From NCBI GenBank assembly GCA_022649305.1, contig JALCNW010000022.1:1-59290 (forward strand): a stretch of DNA of 59,290 nucleotides. Direction: 5' to 3'. A program made the position numbers and the translations under genes. Source of the stretch: Enterobacter sp. Its GTDB lineage: Bacteria; Pseudomonadota; Gammaproteobacteria; Enterobacterales; Enterobacteriaceae. Of the stretch, positions 47,138-54,731 are shown piece after piece. Numbering within the stretch: position 1 is the stretch's first letter; each line of letters opens with the position of its first letter. The notes beneath the pieces were generated by a model. That model was not told where the DNA came from and did not search any database. It saw only the letters and a program-made list of their open reading frames with translations.

Positions 47138-47196
47138 CACAAACCTCTCTTCATCTCAATGTGGGTGAAAGTCAGACGTGGCGCTGCATCCTGCAT
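47137..47196 (-). CDS. Short upstream ORF coupled to rutA
   Basis: 19 codons beginning [11 protein letters not shown], the residues annotated as the N terminus of E. coli RutA. Here they are followed by different residues and a TGA whose last base is the first base of the rutA ATG (TGATG). It may be a leader peptide that delivers ribosomes to rutA, or conserved leader sequence without a translated role. Confidence 0.45.
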   Translation of the reverse strand: MQDAAPRLTFTHIEMKRGL

Positions 47197-47224
47197 TTCC
47201 TGTTCAGCCTCGTGAGAATGAATT

Positions 47225-47240
47225 TGCAAAGGTGATGCCA
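47225..47240 (-). promoter_or_regulatory. Sigma-54 promoter of the rut operon
   Basis: Minus strand TGGCAT-CACCT-TTGCA fits the sigma-54 consensus TGGCAC-N5-TTGCW with one change, about 30 bases upstream of the short ORF and 90 from rutA. It agrees with the known NtrC control of rut in E. coli. I could not pick convincing NtrC sites by eye. Confidence 0.8.
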
Positions 47241-47304
47241 GTTTTGAAAATGTGAGTGTTATTAACGTGTTAACTATTAGTTGTTAAATTGAGTGCTACT
47301 AAAG

Positions 47305-47320
47305 TGGACTGAATGGTCAA
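47305..47320. promoter_or_regulatory. Degenerate RutR operator
   Basis: Minus strand TTGACCATTCAGTCCA: the first half is the perfect RutR half-site TTGACCA, the second matches TGGTCAA at 4 of 7 positions. It lies upstream of the sigma-54 promoter. This supports RutR control of rut even though rutR is now about 8 kb away. Confidence 0.55.
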
Positions 47321-47370
47321 AAGAGATGCACGCAAAGCAGGCAGCTATGCGCGATGGCGGTGCAGGGGGT

Positions 47371-47404
47371 AAAACAATAACGATCCCGGACGGTGCCGGG
47401 ATCG
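47371..47404 (-). terminator. Terminator of the symE-like gene
   Basis: On the minus strand CGATCCCGG-CACCGT-CCGGGATCG, a perfect 9-bp stem, is followed by TTATTGTTTT. It sits just after the stop of the SymE-like gene and marks the left end of the rutA/rutR insertion. Confidence 0.82.
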
Positions 47405-47409
47405 CGGGA

Positions 47410-47847
47410 TTAGCGTTTCACCGGCAAATCCCCGGTATCATTCAACGACCCGGGGAACGTCTCTAGCCACGTTTTCACTTTCAGCTTACTGATGTGCGAA
47501 ATGCTCAACCCCTCGACACAACCCCATAGCTCGCGGGTATGTTGCGGGGTGATCACAATGCAATCCGGCATCACGCGGATCTTAACCGCATAGCCATAAG
47601 TAAACCCGGCGCGGGACAACCACTCACCGGACAGCGGCAGAAAGTTGCGCTCCATGCGCGTATACAGCTCGCAGCACGCCGAACCCGCCTCATCTCTTGG
47701 GTGAACGCGCCCGGAATGGGTCTGCTCCCCATGCAACGCGCGAACGCTCTTTTTGCGTACCTGCTCGCGAATAGCTTCACGATTCTCAATTATTGCATTT
47801 TCCGTTTGGGCAACAGCCCGGCCTGGCATAGAATTCTTCGCAGCCAT
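47410..47847 (-). CDS. SymE-like type I toxin
   Basis: 145 residues from ATG 47847 (MAAKNSMPGRAV), with CGGAG six bases upstream; a TTG two codons earlier is in frame. The C-terminal half has the SymE core FLPLSGEWLSRAGFTYGYAV followed by KIRVMPDCIVITPQ, an AbrB/SpoVT-like swapped-hairpin fold. E. coli SymE is an SOS-induced protein of about 113 residues that compacts nucleoid DNA and is repressed by the antisense RNA SymR. The N-terminal 60 residues here are an extension of unknown role. The gene is preceded by a LexA-like box and overlapped by a candidate antisense RNA. Confidence 0.78.
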   Translation of the reverse strand: MAAKNSMPGRAVAQTENAIIENREAIREQVRKKSVRALHGEQTHSGRVHPRDEAGSACCELYTRMERNFLPLSGEWLSRAGFTYGYAVKIRVMPDCIVITPQHTRELWGCVEGLSISHISKLKVKTWLETFPGSLNDTGDLPVKR

Positions 47848-47916
47848 ATTCAACTCCGTTTAGTTGTTTGTGGTCAGCGGAATAAAGGTGCTGGTACACC
47901 TTTATTCCGCGTTCTC
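47841..47916 (+). ncRNA. Candidate SymR-like antisense RNA
   Basis: On the plus strand TTGGGC (47806-47811) and TAGAAT (47829-47834) are 17 bases apart and could start RNA near 47841. The RNA would run across the symE-like start codon and ribosome-binding site and end at a strong 14-bp hairpin, GCGGAATAAAGGTG / CACCTTTATTCCGC (47877-47910), followed by GTTCTCTTTT. The predicted size of about 75 nt equals that of E. coli SymR (about 77 nt). The -35 is weak. Confidence 0.55.
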
Positions 47917-47975
47917 TTTTAATTACTTTTGCAACATCATATTCACCGCTCGCTCTGTTCGGCTTCACTGCGCCT

Positions 47976-48002
47976 ATTATACTGAACTGGATGGATTTAC
48001 AG
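47976..48002 (-). promoter_or_regulatory. symE-like promoter with LexA box
   Basis: On the minus strand CTGT-AAATCCAT-CCAG (47987-48002) is one base from the LexA core CTGT-N8-ACAG and ends just upstream of a perfect -10, TATAAT (47976-47981). A repressor bound there would cover the -35 region. This is the arrangement expected for an SOS-controlled symE. Confidence 0.65.
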
Positions 48003-48115
48003 GGGGGGAATGAAGGGAATGTTTGGTAAATGCGAGGCGGCTCGAAGAATAATGGGTGGGTTGCAGGGAAGGGTAATTTATGACTGCGTGATTTATTTCA
48101 AAGAAATTGTTGGGT

Positions 48116-48149
48116 AAGGACTGCTTTGAGCGAAAAGCGGACGCTCGCA
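48116..48149 (+). repeat. Hairpin repeat, copy A
   Basis: A 34-base element starting AAGGACTGCTTTGAGCGA and containing the imperfect hairpin GCTTTGAGCGAAAAGC. It matches copy B at 52263-52296 at 26 of 34 positions in the same orientation. The two copies flank the P-loop NTPase gene. I believe similar GTCCGC...GCGGAC elements are scattered in enterobacterial accessory DNA, but cannot name the family. Confidence 0.6.
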
Positions 48150-48236
48150 TCTGTCCCAACACACTGAGGGCTTCACGAACTTCTAGGTGTATTCGTCAAC
48201 TGAGAAAAGTCAGATTAGCTACGTAAGTTTCAGCGT

Positions 48237-48262
48237 AAAAATGGGGCACTATAAAAGTGCCC
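48237..48262 (-). terminator. Terminator of the P-loop NTPase gene
   Basis: On the minus strand GGGCACT-TTTAT-AGTGCCC followed by CATTTTTACG, 24 bases after the stop codon. A standard rho-independent terminator. Confidence 0.82.
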
Positions 48263-48285
48263 AAACTGTAGAAAAATATATAATG

Positions 48286-51200
48286 CTATATATCTGAGCC
48301 AAACATAGAGCGCCGCCTTGTTATTTTATAATAAATGGGGTTTTCATCATCAACCTCAAAATCAGAGAAGAAGTGGTTATCTCTTAATGCTGTTAATAAA
48401 CTTTGGTTAGTTGAATCAATTTCAATTTTAGGTTTACCTCGCCCCAAAATTTTACTGAACTCCGATAAACCAAGCAGATCAAGATATTCTTTGCAAGTCG
48501 CCTTACTCAAATCCTTACCCGGCAACAAAGCGATTAGCAGTGCTATTTTATCCTGCATATCCAGTCCCTCTGCGACAAACAGGTTTTTTAGTAACGGTTC
48601 AGAAACATCATTAGGGCTTGCTATCAATACTGATATATCCTGTATTGCTCGAATCAAGATGACCGACTGAGTAGAGGCCCCCCAAGTTTTATAAGATGCC
48701 GTCAAGATTAGAAGTTCATCTGTTTTAAAATTATTTTCTAAAATATAGTCATTAACGACCTGAGGGTAATTCTTACCATGAATAGCCAACGGTGTTTTAA
48801 CAAACTCGAGTAGCTTAACTTTCAAGTCATCATCAACTTGCCAAGAAAGTATTGATATAGCCTCATCCAAAATAAAGTTATCAATCGTCATTAATTCAAC
48901 GTATGACCTGATATTCTTATCAATATAATAGGGAAGTTGCTCCGAATAGTTATCTCGTATGAAATTAAGTGGGGCAATACTCATACGAATAATATTTTTA
49001 TCCACTAATATTTTAAACTTATCACCCGCGATATTACTAGCATTAAAGGAGGTTTTATAAGTAAGATTTAGTGAACAAATTAATTTTTCATATTTATCAT
49101 TTGATAAATCATTACAGATAACAATCGAATCAAATAATTTACCTTCAAGCTCATTATCAATGTTAATTTTTTTAAAATTCAACTCTACATCAGTTCTATT
49201 GATAAATTCGATAAGTGAGTTATCCAGCCCATCAACCTGTTCAAAATAAGAGACAATATTTTTCTCAGAGCAAACTGCTCTATCTTTATCCAACAAAGAT
49301 GACCATAAGGATTCGCTCTCAACCTCACTCAGAGAGGTCACGAAAGTTTGCAAATAGTTTATATACTGGCCTTTTTGTTCATCAGATATCCCCTCATTAT
49401 TAAGAACGGATAAAACAATGACTTCATCATCCGCGATTGAACCATCGCAACTAGATAAAACCATTTCCAGATAGTCACTAATATGGTTATTGACATAACT
49501 AGCCAAGGGAGAATCAGGCTGTGACATCACTAGTGTATAGTTCTTATGGCGAATATCATCTTCACTGTTAAGCGTGTAAACCTTACTCAGCATTAAGGAC
49601 AGGTTGGCAAAATTAATATCATAAAGTGAATGCTGATAAACCGCATCAAAGAGTACTTTATTTGCGCTTTCAAAATTAATACTGACAAAAGAGACGTTAA
49701 GCAATTTAAAACCACTAATTAACTTGTCAACCTTCGGCTCAGATATTGCTAAATAATCCGCCGAATCCGAGAGGTAACCAGTCAGACAATCATCAATGTT
49801 AATGGCCTCAATGTCGTTACTGGCAGAATAATAAAATGTGCCTATAGAGTAACGTCTAACCCAATCGGCAGAAAATTCAGTCTCTGTCAGCGCATAAGAA
49901 AAGAACTCAGGCCACTGCGTATTTAATCGATTAATGAAGCTTGGCTGAGCCGTCTCAGTTTCAAAGTAGCCGCGAATAAACTCAACTCTTCTATCTTTTC
50001 TTAGTTGTTTGAATAAACGTTTTATTAAGTTTACTTGGGCTGGCGTTTGAAGCAGATAAGCTAATAGATCAAAATTAAGCGCCTCTTCCTGTTCAAAATC
50101 AACTTCTCGAAGGCGGGCAACGACCAGTTTGGGGTTCTTGAGTTGATAAGTGAACTCTTTGCCTTTTTGATCGGTAATACTGCGTAAAAACACCTTATCA
50201 ATTCGACTCAGGCTATTTTCATAAAAATAGGTCATATAGTCGGCATAGGTTTCATCAATATAGCCATCGCGAATAAGGTATTTAAGCAAGTCAAAATATT
50301 CACTACTTTTTATTTCATTAAAATCTCTTTTTTCTCCAATTTCATTGGTATAGATGAGTTTAAATATTCCATCAATGTTTTCTCTTGTTATTATTTCTTT
50401 AAGTTTTTTATTCCTAGAATAAACCAAACTCTCTCTTGATCTTGATATAAGATCATTGATTTCTTCTATTTTCCCATTGGTTTTATTTTCAACACTTTTT
50501 TTTCTAGCCGCCCTTCTCTTTTCTATATCAGCTGTCTCAGTATGATTATAGTAAGAATTATTATATTTAGACAATTCCTTATCATATATTGCATCAACCT
50601 CCTGACTAGAATTGAGTATTTCATCATTGATTACCTCAATCTCTTTTTTTCTATCGCTAATATCTTTTTCTATTTCTTTTATTTCTTTTATAATAAGATT
50701 ATCCTTTTCACTAAATATGGTAAAAACCATGCCTTGATTAAGTTGTAACTCACTAAAATCTCGTGGAAAAATATTTTTATAGGCAATAACGGCCAACATT
50801 TTATTACAATCGAGTTCCGTCGTATTTAATTTATTATAATAAATTTGAAATTCATTATAAATGTTCTTCAATATTCTCATATCATCAATATATAGCGACA
50901 TCCCTTGTAGAAATCTTTCATTGAACAACTTGAGAATGCCACCATCATCAAAATGTGAGATAAACTGATCGTAAGAGTTAGAACTATCAACAACAGGAAT
51001 AACTGGAATGATATAATCAAAGAATTTGGTTCTATCCTTCGAAATGAAGATGTCATCACGAAGTAAGTAAATAAAACGTAACGTCGATTTCTTGTGCCCT
51101 GCTATGCCCCGTTGAATATTAACCAGTCTATTCACCTCATGAAGACGTTCAAAGATGTTATTACTATTAAAACGGTCCATGTCTTCAAAAATAATGGCAT

Positions 51201-51915
51201 CAGCATCGACGTTCTCGAAAAGGTACAATACTTCATTTAAATACCTATCAAAATAAGACTCTTTACTTTCTTCAAAAATCTCTATCTCATTACCCTGTAA
51301 ATTTATTTTCTTAAGAACATTACGATTCTTTTGGGTTTTCATTAACTTGTAAATAAAAACACAAGATAGGATAGTACATATAAATCCACTAATTAAAAGC
51401 GTATCGTATTTAGTTGACAATGTAAGTAGTGTCTTTAAATCACCATCTGATAAAAGTGAAACATACTTCGCCCACTTATTAAATAGAGTGATATGTAGTA
51501 CCGTGGCGATCAATAACACCGTGAAGATGGTATTTATCACAATGCTGTTTGTTTTTATTTTTTTCTTTACTTTAAAATGCGTCTGGGGAATATCATCAGC
51601 ATTAACTTGGTGAATTAACTGGTTAAGAATTTTACCTTCTAACGCGGTTTCATTTATATCTTTACTTGGTTCATTAGCTTCAGTTTCCTCTATCGCTCTG
51701 AAATGAGCAAGTGAGATATGAACAAACTTTATATTCGAATGACTTTTCTTATAGGATTCGACAAGACTACTTTTTCCTGCGCCATATTGCCCTGATATCG
51801 CAACATTTTTTAGATCGTCATTGGCAAAAACAAAATCTATTGCATTTTTATATACACCCAGCTCAACATCGCTGAACGGCGTTAACTTTTGAAATTTATA
51901 GCTATCATCACTCAT
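48286..51915 (-). CDS. YobI/KAP-like membrane P-loop NTPase, candidate defence protein
   Basis: 1209 residues. Walker A is SGQYGAGKSS (41-50) and Walker B is IIFEDMD (241-247). Between them lie two hydrophobic helices (about 124-146 and 171-191), the layout of KAP-type NTPases, which carry membrane helices inside the P-loop domain. FIYLLRDDIF (281-290) looks like a sensor strand. A highly charged coiled-coil region spans roughly 400-490. The remaining 700 residues are helical with no motif I recognise. The opening KFQKLTPFSDVELGVYKNAIDFVF resembles YobI-like ATPases. The gene is much richer in A/T than its neighbours, has its own promoter and terminator, and is flanked by repeats. PifA, a KAP protein, excludes phage T7, so a defence role is plausible but unproven. 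Confidence 0.75.
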   Translation of the reverse strand: MSDDSYKFQKLTPFSDVELGVYKNAIDFVFANDDLKNVAISGQYGAGKSSLVESYKKSHSNIKFVHISLAHFRAIEETEANEPSKDINETALEGKILNQLIHQVNADDIPQTHFKVKKKIKTNSIVINTIFTVLLIATVLHITLFNKWAKYVSLLSDGDLKTLLTLSTKYDTLLISGFICTILSCVFIYKLMKTQKNRNVLKKINLQGNEIEIFEESKESYFDRYLNEVLYLFENVDADAIIFEDMDRFNSNNIFERLHEVNRLVNIQRGIAGHKKSTLRFIYLLRDDIFISKDRTKFFDYIIPVIPVVDSSNSYDQFISHFDDGGILKLFNERFLQGMSLYIDDMRILKNIYNEFQIYYNKLNTTELDCNKMLAVIAYKNIFPRDFSELQLNQGMVFTIFSEKDNLIIKEIKEIEKDISDRKKEIEVINDEILNSSQEVDAIYDKELSKYNNSYYNHTETADIEKRRAARKKSVENKTNGKIEEINDLISRSRESLVYSRNKKLKEIITRENIDGIFKLIYTNEIGEKRDFNEIKSSEYFDLLKYLIRDGYIDETYADYMTYFYENSLSRIDKVFLRSITDQKGKEFTYQLKNPKLVVARLREVDFEQEEALNFDLLAYLLQTPAQVNLIKRLFKQLRKDRRVEFIRGYFETETAQPSFINRLNTQWPEFFSYALTETEFSADWVRRYSIGTFYYSASNDIEAINIDDCLTGYLSDSADYLAISEPKVDKLISGFKLLNVSFVSINFESANKVLFDAVYQHSLYDINFANLSLMLSKVYTLNSEDDIRHKNYTLVMSQPDSPLASYVNNHISDYLEMVLSSCDGSIADDEVIVLSVLNNEGISDEQKGQYINYLQTFVTSLSEVESESLWSSLLDKDRAVCSEKNIVSYFEQVDGLDNSLIEFINRTDVELNFKKINIDNELEGKLFDSIVICNDLSNDKYEKLICSLNLTYKTSFNASNIAGDKFKILVDKNIIRMSIAPLNFIRDNYSEQLPYYIDKNIRSYVELMTIDNFILDEAISILSWQVDDDLKVKLLEFVKTPLAIHGKNYPQVVNDYILENNFKTDELLILTASYKTWGASTQSVILIRAIQDISVLIASPNDVSEPLLKNLFVAEGLDMQDKIALLIALLPGKDLSKATCKEYLDLLGLSEFSKILGRGKPKIEIDSTNQSLLTALRDNHFFSDFEVDDENPIYYKITRRRSMFGSDI

Positions 51916-51937
51916 TGATATACCTTCCCAATCTTCA

Positions 51938-51957
51938 CCGAGAGAGCTGTCTCTCGG
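51938..51957 (-). other. Leader hairpin before the P-loop NTPase start
   Basis: CCGAGAGA-CAGC-TCTCTCGG on the minus strand, a perfect 8-bp stem 22 bases before the ATG and just upstream of the AAGG ribosome-binding site. There is no T tract. It could stabilise the message or regulate translation. Confidence 0.5.
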
Positions 51958-51996
51958 AGTTAATCAAACAAAATCATATAGATAAAATTTCGCCTT

Positions 51997-52005
51997 ATTA
52001 TAGCA
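51997..52005 (-). promoter_or_regulatory. Extended -10 promoter of the P-loop NTPase gene
   Basis: On the minus strand TGCTATAAT is an extended -10 (TGn plus perfect TATAAT), about 80 bases upstream of the ATG. The -35 region (CTAATC, 17 bases further up) is poor, as is common for extended -10 promoters. Confidence 0.6.
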
Positions 52006-52222
52006 GACACAACGGCAAAGATTAGCTAAAGCCTCGTTGTTTTCTTTACCTATCCCTATGATTTTACGCTACAGTTAGCACTGGCTATACCTGAAAGCTT
52101 TGCTCGTAAAGAATACAATCGCAAGTCAGCAAAGCATGACTTCGCAATCTAGCGCCGCTAAAAACAGTGATGAATCGCTACGACTTAGGCAGCCATCTTA
52201 TCGGTTGGCAGATAATCTCTAA

Positions 52223-52296
52223 CTTCCGCTCCTGGCACGAAGTGGACTAGGTAACTGAGCTAAAGGTCCGCTGTGAGCGATCAGCAGACGTTTGCA
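52223..52296 (+). repeat. Hairpin repeats, copies C and B
   Basis: Copy C (52223-52247, CTTCCGCTCCTGGCACGAAG then TGGAC) and copy B (52263-52296, AAGGTCCGCTGTGAGCGA...) lie in the 420-base gene-free stretch (51916-52336) upstream of the P-loop gene. Copy B is in direct orientation with copy A on the other side. Apart from the P-loop promoter, I see nothing else in this stretch. Confidence 0.55.
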
Positions 52297-52336
52297 TTTT
52301 CGCTCATGCATCGATAAATGAAATATGGCTTACGGA

Positions 52337-53101
52337 TTACATAAAAAGAGCCCGGTGTAATCGAACAATATAATCTGCAGTCGGATTGGATTGCTTATCG
52401 CCCATTCGCTCCTGAATTGCCTGAACAGCAATATCCCGACGCGCAGGTAGCCGTGTTTTTTCCGTTGCGGCGATCGCTGACTTCATTTCATCAAATGTGA
52501 GGTCAGTACAGTAGCAAGGTGCACCCGGTTGTTGACGCCATGACTCCTCAACTGTACCTGCATCGAAGGCGTCGAACCCCGTATCACTGACAAGACGCAT
52601 AACCATTTTCTTGTGCGCTTCGATATTCCCTGCCACCGGAATTGAAATACGTCCTGCCGTACCCTCTGCTGTACCTTTTGTAGCGAGAGAATCTGAACCT
52701 ATTGCATTCCAGGCTTTCACCAGTGGACGGTTCAGGAGATGCGCTACCCACGCGCTTTCGACCTGACCATCTGAGAACCCATCAATATTGCCGTCGCGAT
52801 GTGGGTAATAGTTCGACGTATCAGCAACGATAACATGAATGGGTAATGTCCGGATCAGAGGCGCGATATCCGCAACTTTTGCCACAGGTATGGACAGGAT
52901 GACAACCTGTGCATCCTGTATTGCACTGACTGCATCAGCTGCTTCAGCGCCCGTGTCAAGCACGTCGGGGGCTATCGTTTCAGGCCCACGTGAATTTGCA
53001 ACCTTAACGGAGTGACCGGCAGAGGCGAGACTGCGAGCAAGCGTTTTACCGATATGGCCGGTTCCCAGAACAGCAATCCGGTACTTTTCATCATTAATCA
53101 T
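52337..53101 (-). CDS. NADPH-dependent F420 reductase-like protein (paralogue 1)
   Basis: 254 residues. The N-terminal Rossmann motif is VLGTGHIGKTLARSL with ANSRGPETI after the second strand. LSIPVAKV, VIVADTSNYYPHRDG and RPLVKAWNAIGSDSL follow. It belongs to the F420_oxidored/NAD(P)-binding family; since enterobacteria do not make F420, the natural substrate is something else. It lies 17 bases downstream of its paralogue, and both are downstream of a MarR regulator. Confidence 0.82.
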   Translation of the reverse strand: MINDEKYRIAVLGTGHIGKTLARSLASAGHSVKVANSRGPETIAPDVLDTGAEAADAVSAIQDAQVVILSIPVAKVADIAPLIRTLPIHVIVADTSNYYPHRDGNIDGFSDGQVESAWVAHLLNRPLVKAWNAIGSDSLATKGTAEGTAGRISIPVAGNIEAHKKMVMRLVSDTGFDAFDAGTVEESWRQQPGAPCYCTDLTFDEMKSAIAATEKTRLPARRDIAVQAIQERMGDKQSNPTADYIVRLHRALFM

Positions 53102-53118
53102 AACATCCCCTTTTTGGC

Positions 53119-53853
53119 TCAGGCCGTTACTGCACGGTTACGTTTAACGATGGCATCATGAGTGAGTTGTTCGCCTGCAGACATAAACTCCTTGATCAAC
53201 GCATCTCTGTTTAGTGGAGCGCGAGTTTTATCCGCTGCCTTAAGGGCTGCTTCAAGCTCTCCGGTTTTTAGCTCAGTACAGTAGGCTGGCGTGCCGGGCT
53301 GTTGCCGCCATGATTCGCTAAGCGTACCGGCATCAACTGCATCGAAACCGGTCTGACTGACCAGTTCAAGTGCAACAGATTTTGCTACCGTACTGTCACC
53401 GGCAACCGGAATAGCGATACGGGAGGGTGAACCGGCAACCAGCCCTTTATCTTTAAGCGTCTCGGCCAGAACAGCGTTCCAGGCTTTGACAAGAGGGCGT
53501 TTGACTATTTCACTGGCGTACACGCTTTCAGGCTTGCCTTCACGGATCTCTTCAATGTCCCCGTCGCGGAAGGGATAGTAGTTAGACGTATCAATGACGA
53601 TCACGCTTTCCGGAACATCACGCAAGAGTTCAGCCAGTTCAGCATGCTTATCAAAGGGCGTAGAGAGGATGATGACATCCACATCTCGTACGGCTTCCTG
53701 ACGCTCAACCGCCAGTGCCCCTGCTCTTCGCGCCAACTCTGCAATTGTTTCCGGTCCCCTTGAGTTAGCCAGTTTGACCTCATGGCCCTGCACAGAGAGC
53801 TTATGTGCCAGAGTCGCACCAATGTTTCCAGCGCCAATAATGCCTATTTTCAT
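53119..53853 (-). CDS. NADPH-dependent F420 reductase-like protein (paralogue 2)
   Basis: 244 residues. Rossmann motif IGAGNIGATLAHKLS, then ANSRGPETIAEL, VIVIDTSNYYPFRDGDIEE, KRPLVKAWNAVLAETL and SESWRQQPGTPAYCTEL. It aligns end to end with the next gene, including the SWRQQPG-x-P-x-YCT block, so the two arose by tandem duplication. It lies 30 bases downstream of the MarR gene. Probably an NADPH-dependent reductase of unknown substrate. Confidence 0.84.
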   Translation of the reverse strand: MKIGIIGAGNIGATLAHKLSVQGHEVKLANSRGPETIAELARRAGALAVERQEAVRDVDVIILSTPFDKHAELAELLRDVPESVIVIDTSNYYPFRDGDIEEIREGKPESVYASEIVKRPLVKAWNAVLAETLKDKGLVAGSPSRIAIPVAGDSTVAKSVALELVSQTGFDAVDAGTLSESWRQQPGTPAYCTELKTGELEAALKAADKTRAPLNRDALIKEFMSAGEQLTHDAIVKRNRAVTA

Positions 53854-53883
53854 ACCAGTACCTTTTGTCTGAGTGGAGGATGA

Positions 53884-54330
53884 TCAGTTATCAGCGGGAT
53901 GAGCAAAGTTATTGAGGGTATCTCGTAACTCCTCAAGCTTTGCATCCGATAACTGACAGGCTGATTTGATTTTTTCGGTTACGCGCCACAGCTCGCTTTG
54001 CAAAGCGAGCCCGTCATCCGTAAGGGTAATGAGAACTCGCCTTTCGTCAGCGCGATCCCGCATGCGAACTATGCGTCCGGCAGCCTCAAGCCGTTTGAGA
54101 AGGGGGGTAATGGTGCCGGTATCCATGCCGAGCTTATTCCCGATATCACCCACGGTGCGTGGGGTTCCGTTAAACAACTCCAGCATGACCAGATACTGGG
54201 GAAAGGTTAGCCCCAGCGGGTCCAGCAACGGCTTATGTAACCGGTTCATGCGGCTCGCCGCACCATAGAGGGCAAACGAAAGTTGTGTCCCTATTTCCTG
54301 TCGTGACTGCATGCTCATATGCCAATCCAT
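53884..54330 (-). CDS. MarR/OhrR-like transcriptional regulator
   Basis: 148 residues from ATG 54330; ATG 54318 is also possible and has slightly better upstream purines. It is a winged-helix MarR protein: FALYGAASRMNRLHKPLLDPLGLTFPQYLVMLEL (OhrR-like), GMDTGTITPLLKRLEAAG and RVLITLTDDG. The N-terminal Cys that senses peroxide in OhrR is Ser here (QLSFALY), so it probably senses something else. It heads a three-gene operon with the two reductases. Confidence 0.86.
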   Translation of the reverse strand: MDWHMSMQSRQEIGTQLSFALYGAASRMNRLHKPLLDPLGLTFPQYLVMLELFNGTPRTVGDIGNKLGMDTGTITPLLKRLEAAGRIVRMRDRADERRVLITLTDDGLALQSELWRVTEKIKSACQLSDAKLEELRDTLNNFAHPADN

Positions 54331-54364
54331 TATCTAGTAGATGATTATATAGTGCACTAGATAA
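54330..54364. promoter_or_regulatory. MarR operator around its own -10
   Basis: TTATCTAGT (54330-54338) and ACTAGATAA (54356-54364) are a perfect 9-base inverted repeat. Between them on the minus strand is TATAAT (54344-54349). The MarR protein very likely binds here and represses its own operon. Confidence 0.75.
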
Positions 54365-54492
54365 AACCATATGACAAACTTTTAATCAGTTAAAGAGTGA
54401 TAAATGAGTATTTCGTGCGGTATGACAATGACAACAAAGCAGGCTGAGAAGTCTCCAGACTGACGGGGTCTATCGTTCTGGGCTATTCAAAC

Positions 54493-54523
54493 AGGTCCGC
54501 TCCAGGCACGATGCCGACGTACA
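54493..54523 (+). repeat. Hairpin repeat, copy D
   Basis: AGGTCCGCTCCAGGCACGAT followed by GCCGACGTACA, related to copy C at 52223. It lies between the MarR gene and the excisionase-like remnant, in a 490-base stretch that otherwise holds only the tandem 9-mers. Confidence 0.5.
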
Positions 54524-54731
54524 GAGAATGCCATTTGAGAAACAGAAGAGTCAGATGTTAACCTTCCTTTCTTACGGTGGAAAGTGCTGGTGGATCCAGT
54601 AAAACCAGATATCTCAAAAAATTAGGGCGAACTTAAAAAAGTCCCCCAACATTATCGCCATCAAGAATTGTAGTTGTGCTGTCTCTGAATCACTGCACCC
54701 CCAGAATCTCCCCTCTCACTGACACCCTTCA

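Noticed and set aside
46028..47215. 395-codon open frame on the plus strand
   Set aside because: Antisense to rutA; composition and lack of motifs mark it as a shadow frame.
47320..47380. NtrC enhancer sites upstream of rut
   Set aside because: TGCAC and GGTGCA half-sites exist but their spacing does not fit a TGCAC-N7-GTGCA dimer site.
47977..48162. 60-codon minus-strand frame upstream of the symE-like gene
   Set aside because: It overlaps the LexA box/promoter and a repeat copy; no ribosome-binding site or homology.
48116..54523. CRISPR array made of the hairpin repeats
   Set aside because: The repeats are few, diverged and irregularly spaced by hundreds to thousands of bases, with no cas genes.
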